The notes: generated by a model not told the origin, from the letters alone. A DNA stretch of 64,000 nucleotides from Solimonas flava DSM 18980 (GCF_000426685.1 NZ_AUFV01000009.1:124001-188000); one strand, 5' to 3'. Shown: positions 1 to 9,675, numbered from the stretch's first letter. Translations and numbers: made by a program.

Positions 1-805
1 GCTGCTCGGCGGGTGCACCGAGGGCCTGCACGCCGGCGGCGACCAGGATCCAGGCCAGCAGGCCGCCGAGCAGGCCGTGCCAGAAGCCGGCGTAGAGGAA
101 CGGCCGGCGGATGAAGCTGTCCGGCGCCCCGATCAGCTTCATCACCTCGACCTCTTCGCGGCGCGCCTCGATGTCGAGGCGGATGGTGTTGCCGATGATG
201 ACCATGACGGCGACGCCGAGCAGGATCGCGACGATACCGACCGAGCGCTGGGCGATGTCGAGCAGCGCGTACAGGCGCTCCAGCCATTTCTGGTCGAGCT
301 TGGCGAGGTCGACTTCGGGCAGGCGCCCGAGCCGCGCCGCCAGTTCCTCGACGCCGGCCTTGCCGAGCTTGCGGTTCGGCGTGACGGCGATGACCGCCGG
401 CAGCGGGTTGTCCTGCAGGATCGCCAGGGCGTCGCCGAAGCCGGACTGCGCCTTGAAGTCGGCGAGCGACTGCGCGCGCGAGATGTAGTTCGTCTTGCTG
501 ACGCCGATTTCGGCGCGCAGTTCCCGGGCCAGTGCCGCGCCGCGTTCCTCGGCCACGCTGTCCTTGAGAAACAGCGAGATCTGCAGCGATTCCTGCCAGC
601 TGTAGCCGACGCTGGCGAGGTTGCGCGTCAGCACGTAGAGCCCGGCCGGCAGCGCCAGGGCGATGCCGATGACCAGCGCGGTCAGCGCCGCCGCCAGCGG
701 CGCGCGCGCCAGCTTGCCGAGCGAGAAGAAGAACACGCGCGCGTGTTCCTGCGCCAGGCGCGCGAGCCAGCCCGGGCGTTCGAGTCCGGCTTCAACGAGC
801 GCCAT
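1..805 (-). CDS. ftsX: cell division protein FtsX (partial, C-terminus off the left edge)
   Basis: FtsX is the membrane subunit of the FtsEX complex, which sits at the septum and activates peptidoglycan hydrolases during division. About 268 residues are visible: a basic cytoplasmic N-terminus, a first membrane helix near residues 38-58, a periplasmic domain of about 110 residues, then a second helix near 175-195 followed by the conserved run RREEVEVMKLIGAP of FtsX/ABC permeases. The ATG at 805 is chosen because it overlaps the ftsE stop by 14 bases, the usual ftsE-ftsX coupling. The gene continues past base 1, so its end and the next gene cannot be seen. Confidence 0.95.
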   Translation of the reverse strand, partial: MALVEAGLERPGWLARLAQEHARVFFFSLGKLARAPLAAALTALVIGIALALPAGLYVLTRNLASVGYSWQESLQISLFLKDSVAEERGAALARELRAEIGVSKTNYISRAQSLADFKAQSGFGDALAILQDNPLPAVIAVTPNRKLGKAGVEELAARLGRLPEVDLAKLDQKWLERLYALLDIAQRSVGIVAILLGVAVMVIIGNTIRLDIEARREEVEVMKLIGAPDSFIRRPFLYAGFWHGLLGGLLAWILVAAGVQALGAPAEQ

Positions 806-1514
806 GGCGGTCTCCGAGTTGCGAGGCGGCGGTCGGCCGCTTGTCGGTGATCTGCCCGTGTTCGAGGTGGATGATGCGGTGTGGCAATGCCTCGATCAGG
901 TCGATCGCGTGCGTGGCGATCATCACCGTCACGCCGGCCTCGTTGAAGCGCTGGAAGCCGCGCATCACTTCGAGTGCCATTTCCGGGTCGAGGTTGCCGG
1001 TCGGCTCGTCGGCGAGGATCAGCGCCGGCTTGGTGACGATCGCGCGGGCGATGCCGACGCGCTGCTGCTCGCCGCCGGACAGCGTCAGCGGCAGCGACTT
1101 CTCGCGGTTCAGCAGGCCGACCGCGTCGAGCGCCGCACGCGTGCGGCGGCCGATGTCGGCGTACGCATAGCCACGGATCACCAGCGGCAGCGCCACGTTG
1201 TCGAACACCGTGCGGTCGTAGAGCAGGTTGAAGTTCTGGAAGACCAGGCCGATGTGCTGGCGGTAGGCCGGGATGTGGCGGTTCTTCAGTGCCGACAGGT
1301 TCTGGCCCATGACGACGAGCTGGCCGCGCGTCGGCCGGCACAGCGCTGCGATCAGGCGCAGCAGCGTGCTCTTGCCGGCGCCGCTCGGGCCGGTTACGTA
1401 GACCATCTCGCCCTGCGCAATCGAGAAGCTGACGCCGCTGAGCACGTCCTGGCCGCCGGGGTAGCGGTAGGCGAGCTGGTCGAAGCGGACGATGTCGGAG
1501 GCGGGCGGGCTCAT
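792..1514 (-). CDS. ftsE: cell division ATP-binding protein FtsE
   Basis: FtsE is the cytoplasmic ABC ATPase that powers FtsX at the division septum. The 240-residue protein has the Walker A motif GPSGAGKST at 42-50, the Q-loop near 93, the signature LSGGEQQR at 145-152 and Walker B LILADEP at 165-171, followed by a TGNLD D-loop and a switch histidine (ATHAIDL). It is slightly longer than the roughly 220 residues usual for the family because of a short C-terminal tail. It lies 49 bases after ftsY and overlaps ftsX, reproducing the conserved ftsY-ftsE-ftsX cluster. Confidence 0.96.
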   Translation of the reverse strand: MSPPASDIVRFDQLAYRYPGGQDVLSGVSFSIAQGEMVYVTGPSGAGKSTLLRLIAALCRPTRGQLVVMGQNLSALKNRHIPAYRQHIGLVFQNFNLLYDRTVFDNVALPLVIRGYAYADIGRRTRAALDAVGLLNREKSLPLTLSGGEQQRVGIARAIVTKPALILADEPTGNLDPEMALEVMRGFQRFNEAGVTVMIATHAIDLIEALPHRIIHLEHGQITDKRPTAASQLGDRHGAR

Positions 1515-1563
1515 GCGCGCGTCGTCTCCGACGCGGTTCGCCGCCTGTGCTTGCGCATGCCGT

Positions 1564-2487
1564 TCACTCCCCGATGAGCGCGTCCGCGTAGGCTTCGGCG
1601 TCGAACGGCTGCAGATCGTCCACCGCCTCGCCGAGCCCGATGAAGCGCACCGGCAGGGCCAGCCGGCGCGCGATCGCCAAGAGGATACCGCCCTTCGCGG
1701 TGCCGTCCAACTTGGTGATGACGAGGCCGGTGAGGCCGATCGCTTCGTGGAACTGGATGGCCTGCGTCAGCGCGTTGCCGCCGGTCGTGGCGTCGACGAC
1801 CAGCAGCACTTCGTGCGGCGCGTACGGGTCGTGCTTCTGCACGACGCGCTTGATCTTGCGCAGCTCGTCCATCAGGTGCGCCTGCGTGTGCAGGCGGCCG
1901 GCGGTGTCGGCGATGACCAGATCGATGTTGCGGGCCTTGGCCGACTGCACGGCGTCGTAGATCACGCTCGCCGAATCGGCGCCTTCGCCCTGCGACAGGA
2001 GCGGTACGCCGACGCGGTCGGCCCAGGTCTGCAGCTGCTCGACGGCGGCGGCGCGGAAGGTGTCGCCGGCGGCCAGCAGCACGCTCTTGCCCTCGCGCTT
2101 GTAGCGCGCGGCGAGCTTGCCGATGGTCGTCGTCTTGCCGACGCCGTTGACGCCGGCGACGAACAGGATGAAGGGCTTGATGAAGGCTGGCATCACCAGC
2201 GGCTTGGCGATCGGCGCGAGCAGTTCGACCAGATACTTCTTCAGCGCGGCGCGCAGCTGCGCCGGATTCTTGATGCGGCCGGCGTTGACGTCGTTCTGCA
2301 GGCGCTCGATCAGCCACTGCGTCGCATCGACGCCGGCGTCGGCCATCAGCAGGCGCGTCTCGAGCTCCTCGAGCGCTTCCGGCGTCAGCTTGTCGGCCGT
2401 GAAGAACGTCGAGATGTCGCGCGTCAGCCAGGAGTCGCCCTTGTTCAGGCGGGTGCGCAGCTTGCTCAGCAGGCCGGGTTCGGACAT
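1564..2487 (-). CDS. ftsY: signal recognition particle receptor FtsY
   Basis: FtsY is the SRP receptor GTPase that docks ribosome-nascent-chain/SRP complexes at the inner membrane. The protein of 307 residues shows the helical N domain, then the G domain with GVNGVGKTT (112-120), the insertion-box region GDTFRAAA (141-148), DTAGR (194-198) and TKLDG (258-262). The start at 2487 (MSEPGLLSK) is preferred to upstream in-frame codons because those lie inside the neighbouring membrane-protein gene. The long acidic N-terminal A domain of Escherichia coli FtsY is absent, giving the compact form common in other proteobacteria. It is the first gene of the ftsY-ftsE-ftsX operon. Confidence 0.96.
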   Translation of the reverse strand: MSEPGLLSKLRTRLNKGDSWLTRDISTFFTADKLTPEALEELETRLLMADAGVDATQWLIERLQNDVNAGRIKNPAQLRAALKKYLVELLAPIAKPLVMPAFIKPFILFVAGVNGVGKTTTIGKLAARYKREGKSVLLAAGDTFRAAAVEQLQTWADRVGVPLLSQGEGADSASVIYDAVQSAKARNIDLVIADTAGRLHTQAHLMDELRKIKRVVQKHDPYAPHEVLLVVDATTGGNALTQAIQFHEAIGLTGLVITKLDGTAKGGILLAIARRLALPVRFIGLGEAVDDLQPFDAEAYADALIGE

Positions 2488-2515
2488 GAGGATTTCAAAA
2501 ATGGTGGGAACAGAT

Positions 2516-4474
2516 TTACCACAGCAACCATAACGGACCGTGGACGCGGTGGTGCGTGTCGGGCAGCGCCGCGACCAGCGGCGCCAGCGGCGGATCGAAG
2601 TCGGTCGCGACCGGATAGCGCAGCAGGCGGTGGAAGCTGCGCGCCTCCTGGCGCGTGACGGTGCCGATCCAGATCGGCCGGCCGTCGTCGAGGCGGTAAT
2701 GCGAAGGCCACAGGCGCACGAAGTACTGATGCGCATCGTCGAGCGGCAGGCGCAGCATCAGCGCCGGATGTTCGCCGGCGTGCACCTGCGGCATCACCGG
2801 CAGCTCGCCGATCGCCGCCGAGCTGGTCAGCCAGTGCAGCATCTGCGCCGCGCCGAGCGGAGCCGGCGTTTGCCAGCCGGCGGCGCGCAGGCGGGTTTCG
2901 ACTTCGCTGAGATCGCCCGCCCACTGCAGGGTGAACGGCTGGCGCGCGCGGCCGGCGGCGTCCTGGCGCTGCAGCGCAAAGCGCGGCGCGGCGGCGGACG
3001 CATCGAGCCAGTCGGCGAGGCTCAGCGTGCGATAGTGCGGCGGCGGCAGCGCGCGCGGTTGCGCCAGGCGCTGCCATTGCCAGCCGAGCGCCAGCGCGAA
3101 GCAGAGTGTGATCAGCGGCAGGACGCGCCAGGCGCGCAGCACCTGCGGCCGGTGCAGGCGATAGCCAAGACCGAGCAGCGCGGTCCAGGCGAGGCCGAAC
3201 AGCAGCAGCAGCAGCGCGACGCTGAACCACTGCAGACCCAGATACAGCTGTGCGAACACGACGAGCAGCAGCAGCACGGCGCTGATCGCGTAGAACACCG
3301 TGCGCAGCGCCGGTGCACGGCCGGTCGCCAGCAGCACCGGCAGGAAGCCGTAGGTCACGGCCGCGAGCACGAGGTCACGGCTGCGCGCGGCACCGGGGGC
3401 GGGTGTGTCGAAGTAATGATACGGCGGCGGCAGCAGCGGGATCGCGTACAGGCCGGCGGCGATCGCGCCGCCGAAGGCCAGCGCCGCCGCCCAGTGCGTC
3501 GCCGCGCGCAGCTTGCGCAGCGCCAGCAACACCCCGAAACCGGCGATCGCGACGGTGCCGTAGACCGGCCACTCGCCGATCTGCAGCAGGCGCCGCGCCA
3601 GGGCCGAGCCCCAGGGCGTGTGCAGATCGCGCAGCGACTGGAAGACCGCACCGTCCAGCCGCAGCGGGTAATGGTGCAAGTGCGTGCCGGCGACCAGGTA
3701 CAGCGCGCCGGCGGCGACCAGCAGCAGCAGCAGTGCGAGCACGGCGAGCGCCGGCGTTTCCGGCATTTCGTCATCGATCAGCGCAAGACCGTGATGGCCG
3801 CTCTGCCGCCGTCGCCGGCTCCATTCGATCAGGCGCGGAATCCAGGCCGCGGTCAGGCGGCCGACGAGCCGCGACAGCACCGCCGTCAGCCACAGCGCCA
3901 GCCACAGGCCGAGCAGCAACGCCAGCAGCAGGCTGGCGAGACGGCCGGCGACTTCGGCGGCGAGGCCCAGCGAAGCGCCGAACACGACGCCCGGCAGGAT
4001 GAAGGCGCAGGCCCACAGAAAGGCGCCGACGGCGTCGGCGAGCGCGAATTTCCAGTACGGCATGCCGGCGGCCGCGGCGAGTGCCGGCGTCATCGCCCGC
4101 AGCGGGCCGAGGAAGCGCGCCAGCACGATGCTGTACGAGCCGTAGCGCGTGAAGAAGCTGCGGCCGCGCAGCACCAGGTCCGGATGCCGGAGGAAGAAGC
4201 GCGCCCGGAACAGGCGCTCGCCGTAGCGGTGGCCGAGCCAGAAGCCGAGGCTGTCGCCGAGCAGCGCGCCGGTGGCAGCGATCAGCAGTGTCGGCCACAG
4301 TTCCAGCGCGCCGAGCGCAACCAGCGCCCCGATCGCGAACAGCGGCAGCGCCGCCGGCACGAAGGCGCCGACGATGAACAGCGAATCGAGCAGCGTGATG
4401 CCGAACAACAGCCACAGCGCCCAGTGCGGATGGGCGCCGATCCAGGCCAGAAGCGACTGCAGCGCTTCGGTCAT
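2516..4474 (-). CDS. DedA-family membrane protein with PAP2-like and LssY-type C-terminal regions
   Basis: The 652-residue protein fuses an N-terminal DedA/SNARE-associated domain (about residues 1-200, with the FLGPLRAMTPALAA region typical of DedA proteins, a family linked to lipid-carrier translocation and envelope homeostasis) to a further run of membrane helices (about 240-470) that resembles a PAP2-type segment. A soluble C-terminal domain of about 180 residues matches LssY-type proteins. In the middle segment I do not see a complete PAP2 signature (no clear PSGH), so phosphatase activity is uncertain. It ends 28 bases before ftsY starts and may be co-transcribed with it. The role is probably in envelope lipid transport; the substrate is unknown. 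Confidence 0.8.
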   Translation of the reverse strand: MTEALQSLLAWIGAHPHWALWLLFGITLLDSLFIVGAFVPAALPLFAIGALVALGALELWPTLLIAATGALLGDSLGFWLGHRYGERLFRARFFLRHPDLVLRGRSFFTRYGSYSIVLARFLGPLRAMTPALAAAAGMPYWKFALADAVGAFLWACAFILPGVVFGASLGLAAEVAGRLASLLLALLLGLWLALWLTAVLSRLVGRLTAAWIPRLIEWSRRRRQSGHHGLALIDDEMPETPALAVLALLLLLVAAGALYLVAGTHLHHYPLRLDGAVFQSLRDLHTPWGSALARRLLQIGEWPVYGTVAIAGFGVLLALRKLRAATHWAAALAFGGAIAAGLYAIPLLPPPYHYFDTPAPGAARSRDLVLAAVTYGFLPVLLATGRAPALRTVFYAISAVLLLLVVFAQLYLGLQWFSVALLLLLFGLAWTALLGLGYRLHRPQVLRAWRVLPLITLCFALALGWQWQRLAQPRALPPPHYRTLSLADWLDASAAAPRFALQRQDAAGRARQPFTLQWAGDLSEVETRLRAAGWQTPAPLGAAQMLHWLTSSAAIGELPVMPQVHAGEHPALMLRLPLDDAHQYFVRLWPSHYRLDDGRPIWIGTVTRQEARSFHRLLRYPVATDFDPPLAPLVAALPDTHHRVHGPLWLLW

Positions 4475-4638
4475 CTAGAGGCCTGTCAAGGCCGCGGGCA
4501 TCGTCGCGATGCTGCCGCCTGGCAAGCCACCCGGCGCCGCGGCCCCGGCCATGGGGAAGGCGCGGGACGCGCACTCGGGCGATCCCCAGGAAGCGTTCCG
4601 CGACACCGCCTGGCGGTTGGCCAGACGACACCCGGAAG

Positions 4639-4659
4639 GCCGGGCCGTCCTGGCCCGGC
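4639..4659. other. perfect 8-bp inverted repeat in the hemL/DedA gap
   Basis: The arms GCCGGGCC and GGCCCGGC flank a five-base loop about 100 bases after the hemL stop. No T-run follows on either strand, so this is only a weak candidate for a terminator or mRNA end. The rest of 4475-4755 shows no convincing gene. Confidence 0.35.
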
Positions 4660-4755
4660 GCGGCGCCACTCGTCGCTCAGGTACTTCGCGCACACGTCGC
4701 TCCTCGTCTCTTGCGCAGGGCCGGAACGACCTCGGTCGCGGCGACGCCCATGGCC

Positions 4756-6042
4756 TCAGCTGGCCACGACGGCGAACGCCTCGGCGGCGGCGTCCAGCGT
4801 GCGCTCGATCTCTTCCGGGCCGTGACGCGTCGACACGAATCCGGCTTCGTAGGCGGACGGCGCGAGGTACACGCCGCGCGCCAGCATCGCGTGGAAGAAG
4901 CGCTTGAAGCGCTCGCCGTCGCAGCGCATGACGTCGGCGTAGCCGCTGATGCGTTCGGCGTCCGTGAAATAGAGTCCGAACATGCTGCCGACCTGCGTTG
5001 TCGTGAACGGCACGCCGGCATCGCGCGCGCGTTCGCGCAGGCCGGCGAGCAGCTGCGCGGTGCTGTGTTCGAGCGCGGCGTACAGGTGCGCGTCATTGAG
5101 CTTGCGCAGGATCGCCAGGCCGGCGGCCATCGCCAGCGGATTGCCCGACAGCGTGCCGGCCTGATAGACGGGGCCGAGCGGCGCCAGCTTTTCCATGATC
5201 TCGCGCCTGCCGCCGAAGGCGCCGACCGGCAGGCCGCCGCCGATGATCTTGCCGAGCGTGATCAGGTCCGGCGTCAGGCCGTAGCGGCCGCAGGCGCCGC
5301 GCGGGCCGACGCGAAAGCCGGTCATCACCTCGTCGACGATCAGCAGCGCGCCGCTCTTCGTGCACAGCGCGCGCAGGCCTTCGAGAAAGCCCGGCAGCGG
5401 CGGCACGCAGTTCATGTTGCCGGCGACCGGTTCGAGGATGATCGCGGCGACGTCGCCGTCGTGGTCGCGCAGCAGCGCCTCGACCGACGCGAGGTCGTTG
5501 TACTGCGCGGTCAGCGTGTACTTGGCGAGGTCGGCCGGCACGCCCGGCGAGGTCGGCACGCCGAAGGTCAGCAGGCCCGAGCCGGCCTTGACCAGCAGCG
5601 CGTCGCCGTGGCCGTGGTAGCAGCCCTCGAACTTGATGATGTAGTCGCGGCCGGTGGCGCCGCGCGCCAAGCGCAGCGCCGACATCGTCGCCTCGGTGCC
5701 GCTGTTGCACATGCGCACCATGTCGAGGCCGGGCACGCGCGCGCACAGGAGCTCGGCCATCTCGATTTCGAGCTCGGTCGGCGCGCCGTACGAAACGCCG
5801 ATCGTCGCCTGATGCTGGATCGCGGCGATGACGTCCGGATCCTGGTGGCCGGTGATCATCGGCCCCCAGGAGCCGACGTAGTCGATGTAGCGCTGGCCGT
5901 CGGCGTCGCAGAGGTAGGCGCCGTCGGCCGAGGCGATGAAGCGTGGCGTACCGCCGACGGCGCGGAAGGCGCGCACCGGCGAGTTCACGCCGCCGGGAAT
6001 CGTGCGTTGCGCGCGCTGGAACAGTTCGTCGGAGCGGGTCAT
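4756..6042 (-). CDS. hemL: glutamate-1-semialdehyde 2,1-aminomutase
   Basis: HemL converts glutamate-1-semialdehyde to 5-aminolevulinate, the last step of the C5 route to haem and other tetrapyrroles, in the cytoplasm with PLP as cofactor. The 428-residue length is typical. Visible marks are the N-terminal [14 protein letters not shown], the substrate-binding NSGTEA (113-118), EGCYHGHGD (139-147), VDEVMTGFR (236-244) and the PLP lysine in TLGKIIGGG (Lys265). The ATG at 6042 gives the conserved [12 protein letters not shown] start. It is the last gene of a thiD-thiE-hemL run, 53 bases after thiE, an arrangement known from Pseudomonas and relatives. Confidence 0.97.
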   Translation of the reverse strand: MTRSDELFQRAQRTIPGGVNSPVRAFRAVGGTPRFIASADGAYLCDADGQRYIDYVGSWGPMITGHQDPDVIAAIQHQATIGVSYGAPTELEIEMAELLCARVPGLDMVRMCNSGTEATMSALRLARGATGRDYIIKFEGCYHGHGDALLVKAGSGLLTFGVPTSPGVPADLAKYTLTAQYNDLASVEALLRDHDGDVAAIILEPVAGNMNCVPPLPGFLEGLRALCTKSGALLIVDEVMTGFRVGPRGACGRYGLTPDLITLGKIIGGGLPVGAFGGRREIMEKLAPLGPVYQAGTLSGNPLAMAAGLAILRKLNDAHLYAALEHSTAQLLAGLRERARDAGVPFTTTQVGSMFGLYFTDAERISGYADVMRCDGERFKRFFHAMLARGVYLAPSAYEAGFVSTRHGPEEIERTLDAAAEAFAVVAS

Positions 6043-6095
6043 GGGCGTCAGGGGGGCGGCGCGCACGGCGCCGACGGTGGGCGGGAGGAGGGATT

Positions 6096-6725
6096 CTAAG
6101 GGGCTTCGCCGAGCGCGGCGACGTAGGCGCGTGCCGCCGCCGCGACGTCGTCGGCGCCGAACACGCCGTCGACCGCGGCGATCAGCGCGGCGCCGGCGGC
6201 GCGCACGGCGCCGGCATTGGCCGGCGTGATGCCGCCGATGCCGCAGATCGGCACCGCCACTGCGTGCCGCGCGGCCGTCAGCGTCGCCAGCTGCGCCGGC
6301 GGTGCATCCGGTTTGGTGCGCGACGGGAACAGGCGGCCGAAGGCGACGTAGTCGGCGCCGGCGGCGACGGCGGCACGCGCCCGCTCCAGCGAATCGCCAC
6401 AGGTCGCGCCGAGGATCGCCTGCGGGCCGAGCCGCACGCGCGCCGCGGCCAGGCTGCCGTCGCCGGCGCCGAGGTGCACGCCGTGCGCGCCGGCCGCGGT
6501 GGCGAGTTCGGCATCGTCGTTGACGATCAACAGCGCGCCGCCGGCGCGGCAGCGCTGCGCCAGCGCCCGCGCCAGACGCAGCCGCTCGTCCGGCGCGTTC
6601 CACTTGTCGCGGTACTGGATCAGGCGCGCGCCGCCGGCGATCGCCGCCGCGACGGCCGGCAGCAGGCGCTCGGGGGCGCGGACCAGCGCCTCCGGCGTGA
6701 TCGCGTAAAGGCCCTTCAATTCCAT
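6096..6725 (-). CDS. thiE: thiamine-phosphate synthase
   Basis: ThiE joins the hydroxymethylpyrimidine pyrophosphate and thiazole phosphate moieties to give thiamine phosphate. The 209-residue TIM-barrel protein starts [11 protein letters not shown] and carries the QYRDK pyrophosphate-binding element (around 38-42), NDDAELA, GVHLG, the GRLFPSRTK segment and the C-terminal GIGGI phosphate loop. Its start overlaps the thiD stop by 10 bases, which implies translational coupling. The only other thiamine gene in the window is thiC, 55 kb away with a TPP riboswitch. Confidence 0.95.
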   Translation of the reverse strand: MELKGLYAITPEALVRAPERLLPAVAAAIAGGARLIQYRDKWNAPDERLRLARALAQRCRAGGALLIVNDDAELATAAGAHGVHLGAGDGSLAAARVRLGPQAILGATCGDSLERARAAVAAGADYVAFGRLFPSRTKPDAPPAQLATLTAARHAVAVPICGIGGITPANAGAVRAAGAALIAAVDGVFGADDVAAAARAYVAALGEAP

Positions 6726-7510
6726 TGACGGCTCCGGCGCGGAATCATGCGGCCGTGGCCGGTGCGGTAGGCCCGGGCCAGCGCCGCATGCGTATAGCGC
6801 TGGCCCTGCTCGATCGCCGCCGCCCAGTCGTCGCCGACGGCGAGGCGGCCGGCGATCGCCGCCGCCAGCGTGCAGCCGGCGCCGTGAAAACGCGCGGCGA
6901 GGCGCGGCCAGCGGTATTCGCGGCGACGGCCCTCGGCATCGACCCAGAGGTTGCGGACTTCGGCATCCGGCTCGTCGCCGCCGGTGATCAGCACCTGCCG
7001 GCAGCCGAGCCCGCGCAGGGTGGCCGCCGCGGCCGCGGTGTCGGCGGCGTCCGGCGCCAGCCGCCGTGCCTCGGCGGCGTTCGGGGTCAGCAGGTCGACG
7101 TGCGGCAGCAGCGTGTCGCGCAGCGCCGCCAGCGTCGGCGCGGCACTGACCTCGGCGCCGCCACCGGCGCGCAGCACCGGATCGCAAACCACCGGTACGC
7201 CGGCACGCCGGATGGTGTCGACGATGATCGGTACCTGCGCCGCGTCGCCGAGTAGGCCGATCTTGATCGCGGCGATGCGGCTGTCGGCGAGCAGCACGGT
7301 CAGCTGCTCGGCGATCAGCTGCGGTGCGACCGCCTCGACGCGGCGCACATCACGGCTGTCCTGCACGGTCAGCGCGGTGATCACGGTCAGCGCATGGGCG
7401 CCCTGCGCGGCGATCGACTCGAGATCGGCGTGAATGCCGGCGCCGCCGCCGGGGTCATGGCCGGACAGACACAGCACCAGTGGCGGGTCGGCTAGGAGCG
7501 GGTCGGACAT
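6716..7510 (-). CDS. thiD: hydroxymethylpyrimidine/phosphomethylpyrimidine kinase
   Basis: ThiD phosphorylates HMP and HMP-phosphate to supply the pyrimidine half of thiamine. The 264-residue ribokinase-fold protein has [14 protein letters not shown] near the N-terminus, KIGLLG, the substrate-loop region [21 protein letters not shown] and the catalytic [11 protein letters not shown] segment near the C-terminus, where a GSG(C)T is usual. It heads the thiD-thiE-hemL operon. The AT-rich gap upstream must hold its promoter, but no TPP riboswitch is visible there. Confidence 0.95.
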   Translation of the reverse strand: MSDPLLADPPLVLCLSGHDPGGGAGIHADLESIAAQGAHALTVITALTVQDSRDVRRVEAVAPQLIAEQLTVLLADSRIAAIKIGLLGDAAQVPIIVDTIRRAGVPVVCDPVLRAGGGAEVSAAPTLAALRDTLLPHVDLLTPNAAEARRLAPDAADTAAAAATLRGLGCRQVLITGGDEPDAEVRNLWVDAEGRRREYRWPRLAARFHGAGCTLAAAIAGRLAVGDDWAAAIEQGQRYTHAALARAYRTGHGRMIPRRSRQWN

Positions 7511-7882
7511 CGGGGGAGTCGCTCTGGCGGAATAACGAGGTTTGTGAAAGCCCTTGACAGATGCGCGCGATTTACGCTGCGCTGCGGCATGTTATGCACA
7601 AGCTTTGGGCATGGACGCTACAGGCCGCATGAGAGCGACATTTTTCTGCAAAAACACCGTAAGAATTCCGCATCGCCATGATCCTAAAAGGAAAAATGCC
7701 ATGAGCACAAACTGCCCCCAAAGCAGAAACAGGCGCAGTTACGGTCACTTATCGCATTGCTCCCGCCATTGTGCACAAACTTATCCACAGATGCTGTGGG
7801 CAAAATCGACCTTTTGCCCCACGGACAGGGGGTTAGCGCCGCCTTTTAAAGTGATGCCGGGATTTTGGGCCTGGGGCGGAGC
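7511..7882. promoter_or_regulatory. 372-base AT-rich divergent gap between thiD and the next gene
   Basis: The stretch is strikingly richer in A and T than anything around it, especially 7640-7720. A consensus -35 hexamer TTGACA lies at 7554-7559 on the plus strand, but no good -10 follows at 16-18 bases. It must hold the thiD promoter (minus) and the promoter of the exported protein at 7883 (plus). DnaA-box-like sequences inside it are listed separately. No credible protein-coding gene is seen. Confidence 0.6.
7592..7803. promoter_or_regulatory. cluster of DnaA-box-like 9-mers
   Basis: Two exact matches to the DnaA box consensus TTATNCACA are present: TTATGCACA at 7592-7600 and TTATCCACA at 7781-7789. 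Next to the second lie TTGTGCACA at 7769-7777, inside the palindrome TTGTGCACAA (so a box reads on both strands), and the weaker reverse-strand box TTGCCCACA at 7795-7803. Four to five boxes in 212 bases beside an AT-rich stretch could be an origin, a DnaA-titration site or a DnaA-controlled promoter. The sequence match is direct; the function is inference. Confidence 0.5.
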
Positions 7883-8785
7883 ATGAGGCGGCGGCTCCCG
7901 GAAGCCCTGTGGCGGCTCGCCATAGTGCTCTGTTTTCCGCTGGTTGCGCGCGCCGGCGAGGCGCCGCCGGTGCTCATCGACGATCCCGCGCTGCCGGAAA
8001 TCTCCGGTTGCGCCGCCTCGCACCGGCATCCGGGCTGGCTGTGGCTGCACAACGACAGCGGCAATGCCCCGCGCCTGTTCGCGGTCGACGATCGTGGCCG
8101 CGTGCAGGCGCGAGTCGCGATCGACGGCGTCGCCGCCGGTGACTGGGAGGACATTGCCCGCTACGACGGCGCGGACGGTCCGATGCTGGCGATCGCCGAC
8201 ACCGGCGACAACTTCGCGCTGCGCCGCGAGCTCAGCGTGCTCCTGCTGCCCGAACCGGAGGCGGGGACGACCCACGCCGCACCGGCGCGGCGGATCCGCT
8301 TTCGTTATCCGGACGGACCGCGCGATCTGGAGGCAATGGCGGTCGACGCGGCGGCCGGCCAGATCCTGCTGCTCGACAAGCGCCGCCCGCCCGCCACGCT
8401 TTACGCGCTGGCGCTCGCCGGTCCCGACGAGCAGACCGCGCAGCGGCTGGCGACCGTGCCGGACTGGTGGCCGGAGCCGCCGACGCCGGTCGAGACGATC
8501 GGCGCCAGCCGCTACCGCGGCGCGGCGACGGCGATGGATCTGTCGCCCGACGGCCGCCGGCTCGCGGTGCTGAACGACACGCACTGGCAGGTCTACGCCC
8601 GCCAGTCCGGGGAGTCCTGGGCGAGGGCGCTGCAGCGTGCGCCGCGTTCCGGGCGGCTGCCGCGCCAGGGTCTGCCGATGCGCGACACGATTTACGAAGC
8701 GCTGTGCTGGGACGCCGCCGGCGCCGGTCTGTGGATCAGCGGCGAACGCCTGCCGGCACCGCTGATTCATGTCGAGGTGCCGTAG
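7883..8785 (+). CDS. exported beta-propeller-like protein of unknown function
   Basis: The 300-residue protein begins with a signal peptide (RRLPEALWRLAIVLCFPLVARAG, cut after about residue 24) and then has repeated short strands with LHNDSGN, DWEDIARY and IADTGDN. These acidic motifs occur in secreted phytase-like or esterase-like propeller proteins, where they may bind calcium. The ATG at 7883 is preferred over a TTG at 7865 because GGGGCGGA sits just before it. The product is probably periplasmic; no enzyme activity can be assigned. It is followed 78 bases later by another exported protein on the same strand. Confidence 0.75.
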   Translation: MRRRLPEALWRLAIVLCFPLVARAGEAPPVLIDDPALPEISGCAASHRHPGWLWLHNDSGNAPRLFAVDDRGRVQARVAIDGVAAGDWEDIARYDGADGPMLAIADTGDNFALRRELSVLLLPEPEAGTTHAAPARRIRFRYPDGPRDLEAMAVDAAAGQILLLDKRRPPATLYALALAGPDEQTAQRLATVPDWWPEPPTPVETIGASRYRGAATAMDLSPDGRRLAVLNDTHWQVYARQSGESWARALQRAPRSGRLPRQGLPMRDTIYEALCWDAAGAGLWISGERLPAPLIHVEVP

Positions 8786-8863
8786 CGCACGTTTCGTTGC
8801 GGGGCCCGACGCTATCGTCCTGCCAGCGCCTTCGGGGGCACACGCGTCAGGGAAGGGGGACGT

Positions 8864-9646
8864 ATGCAAAGGATGCTGATCCTGGTGTTGGCGTTGCTGC
8901 TGGTGCCGGCCGCGATGACGTCGCGCGCCGGGGAGGTGCTGACCAATCAGACCGTGGTCGAAATGGTGCAGCTGCATCTGGCGGACGAGATCGTCGTGCG
9001 CAAGATCGAGACTTCGCTCTGCCAGTTCGACACCACGCCACAGGCGCTGGCACAGCTGCAGGCCGCCGGCGTCCCGGCGACCGTGATCGGCGCCATGCTG
9101 TCTGCGGGCAGCCCCGCCGCGAGCACTGCTTCGGCCCCAGCCGCGGCCGCAGCGGCGCCGGCCGCGCGCACGCCGGAGTTCGGCCTGCTGCTGGGCAACG
9201 GCTACCGCTCGATGGCGGCGACGCCGGTGTCGTCAGAAAGCTCGCGGCGCAAGAAGTGGATTCCGATCTACGGCAGTTACGCCGGGACTGAAACCTTTTT
9301 CTTCATCAAGGGCGTGCATGCGGCCACCGTGACCGGGCCGCGGCCCGTCTTCGTGACGACGATCGAGCCTTCGCGCATGCGGCTGGTTCACCTGGGGGTG
9401 CGCGACGACGAGGAGCGCTACGTCGTGTTCGCCAAGGGACGTTCCGATCGCGAAATCGCCGTCACCGCCGAGCCGTCGAGCGCCGGTGCTTACCACTTGT
9501 CGCCGAGCCAGGCGCTGGAGCCGGGCGAGTACGCCTGGCTCGTCACGCCGTCCGCGCCGCAGTCGGGGCAGAGCGTGCTGGCCGTCGCGCTGGCGGCGCA
9601 GATCGGGGGCATGTGGACTTCGGGTTACGATTTTTCCGTGCAATGA
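8864..9646 (+). CDS. exported protein of unknown function
   Basis: The 260-residue protein has an N-terminal signal peptide ending near SRAG, a short helical region (about 25-75, including TVVEMVQLHLADEIVVRKI), an Ala/Pro-rich linker at about 85-105, and a C-terminal beta-rich domain. The strong ribosome site AGGGAAGGGGGA fixes the ATG at 8864. The helical part resembles the small domain found in some exported bacterial proteins whose members sense unfolded substrates, but I cannot name a family. It faces mtgA tail to tail with a 29-base gap. Confidence 0.7.
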   Translation: MQRMLILVLALLLVPAAMTSRAGEVLTNQTVVEMVQLHLADEIVVRKIETSLCQFDTTPQALAQLQAAGVPATVIGAMLSAGSPAASTASAPAAAAAAPAARTPEFGLLLGNGYRSMAATPVSSESSRRKKWIPIYGSYAGTETFFFIKGVHAATVTGPRPVFVTTIEPSRMRLVHLGVRDDEERYVVFAKGRSDREIAVTAEPSSAGAYHLSPSQALEPGEYAWLVTPSAPQSGQSVLAVALAAQIGGMWTSGYDFSVQ

Positions 9647-9675
9647 GGGCTGAGGCGGCCGGCGGCAGCCGCGCT

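Noticed and set aside
4475-4693. 72-codon minus-strand frame directly before the DedA-family gene
   Set aside because: No ribosome site, Arg/Pro/Ala-rich composition and no recognised similarity.
7701-7886. 61-codon plus-strand frame with AAGGAAAA upstream and an ATGA overlap with the exported-protein gene
   Set aside because: Third-position GC is far below that of genes here, the Cys/His pattern matches no known family, and the DnaA-box-like sequences run through it; non-coding is more likely.
7883-8785. Rubredoxin gene expected upstream of thiD in some gammaproteobacteria
   Set aside because: The divergent gene encodes a 300-residue exported protein without a CxxC pair; no rubredoxin frame is present.
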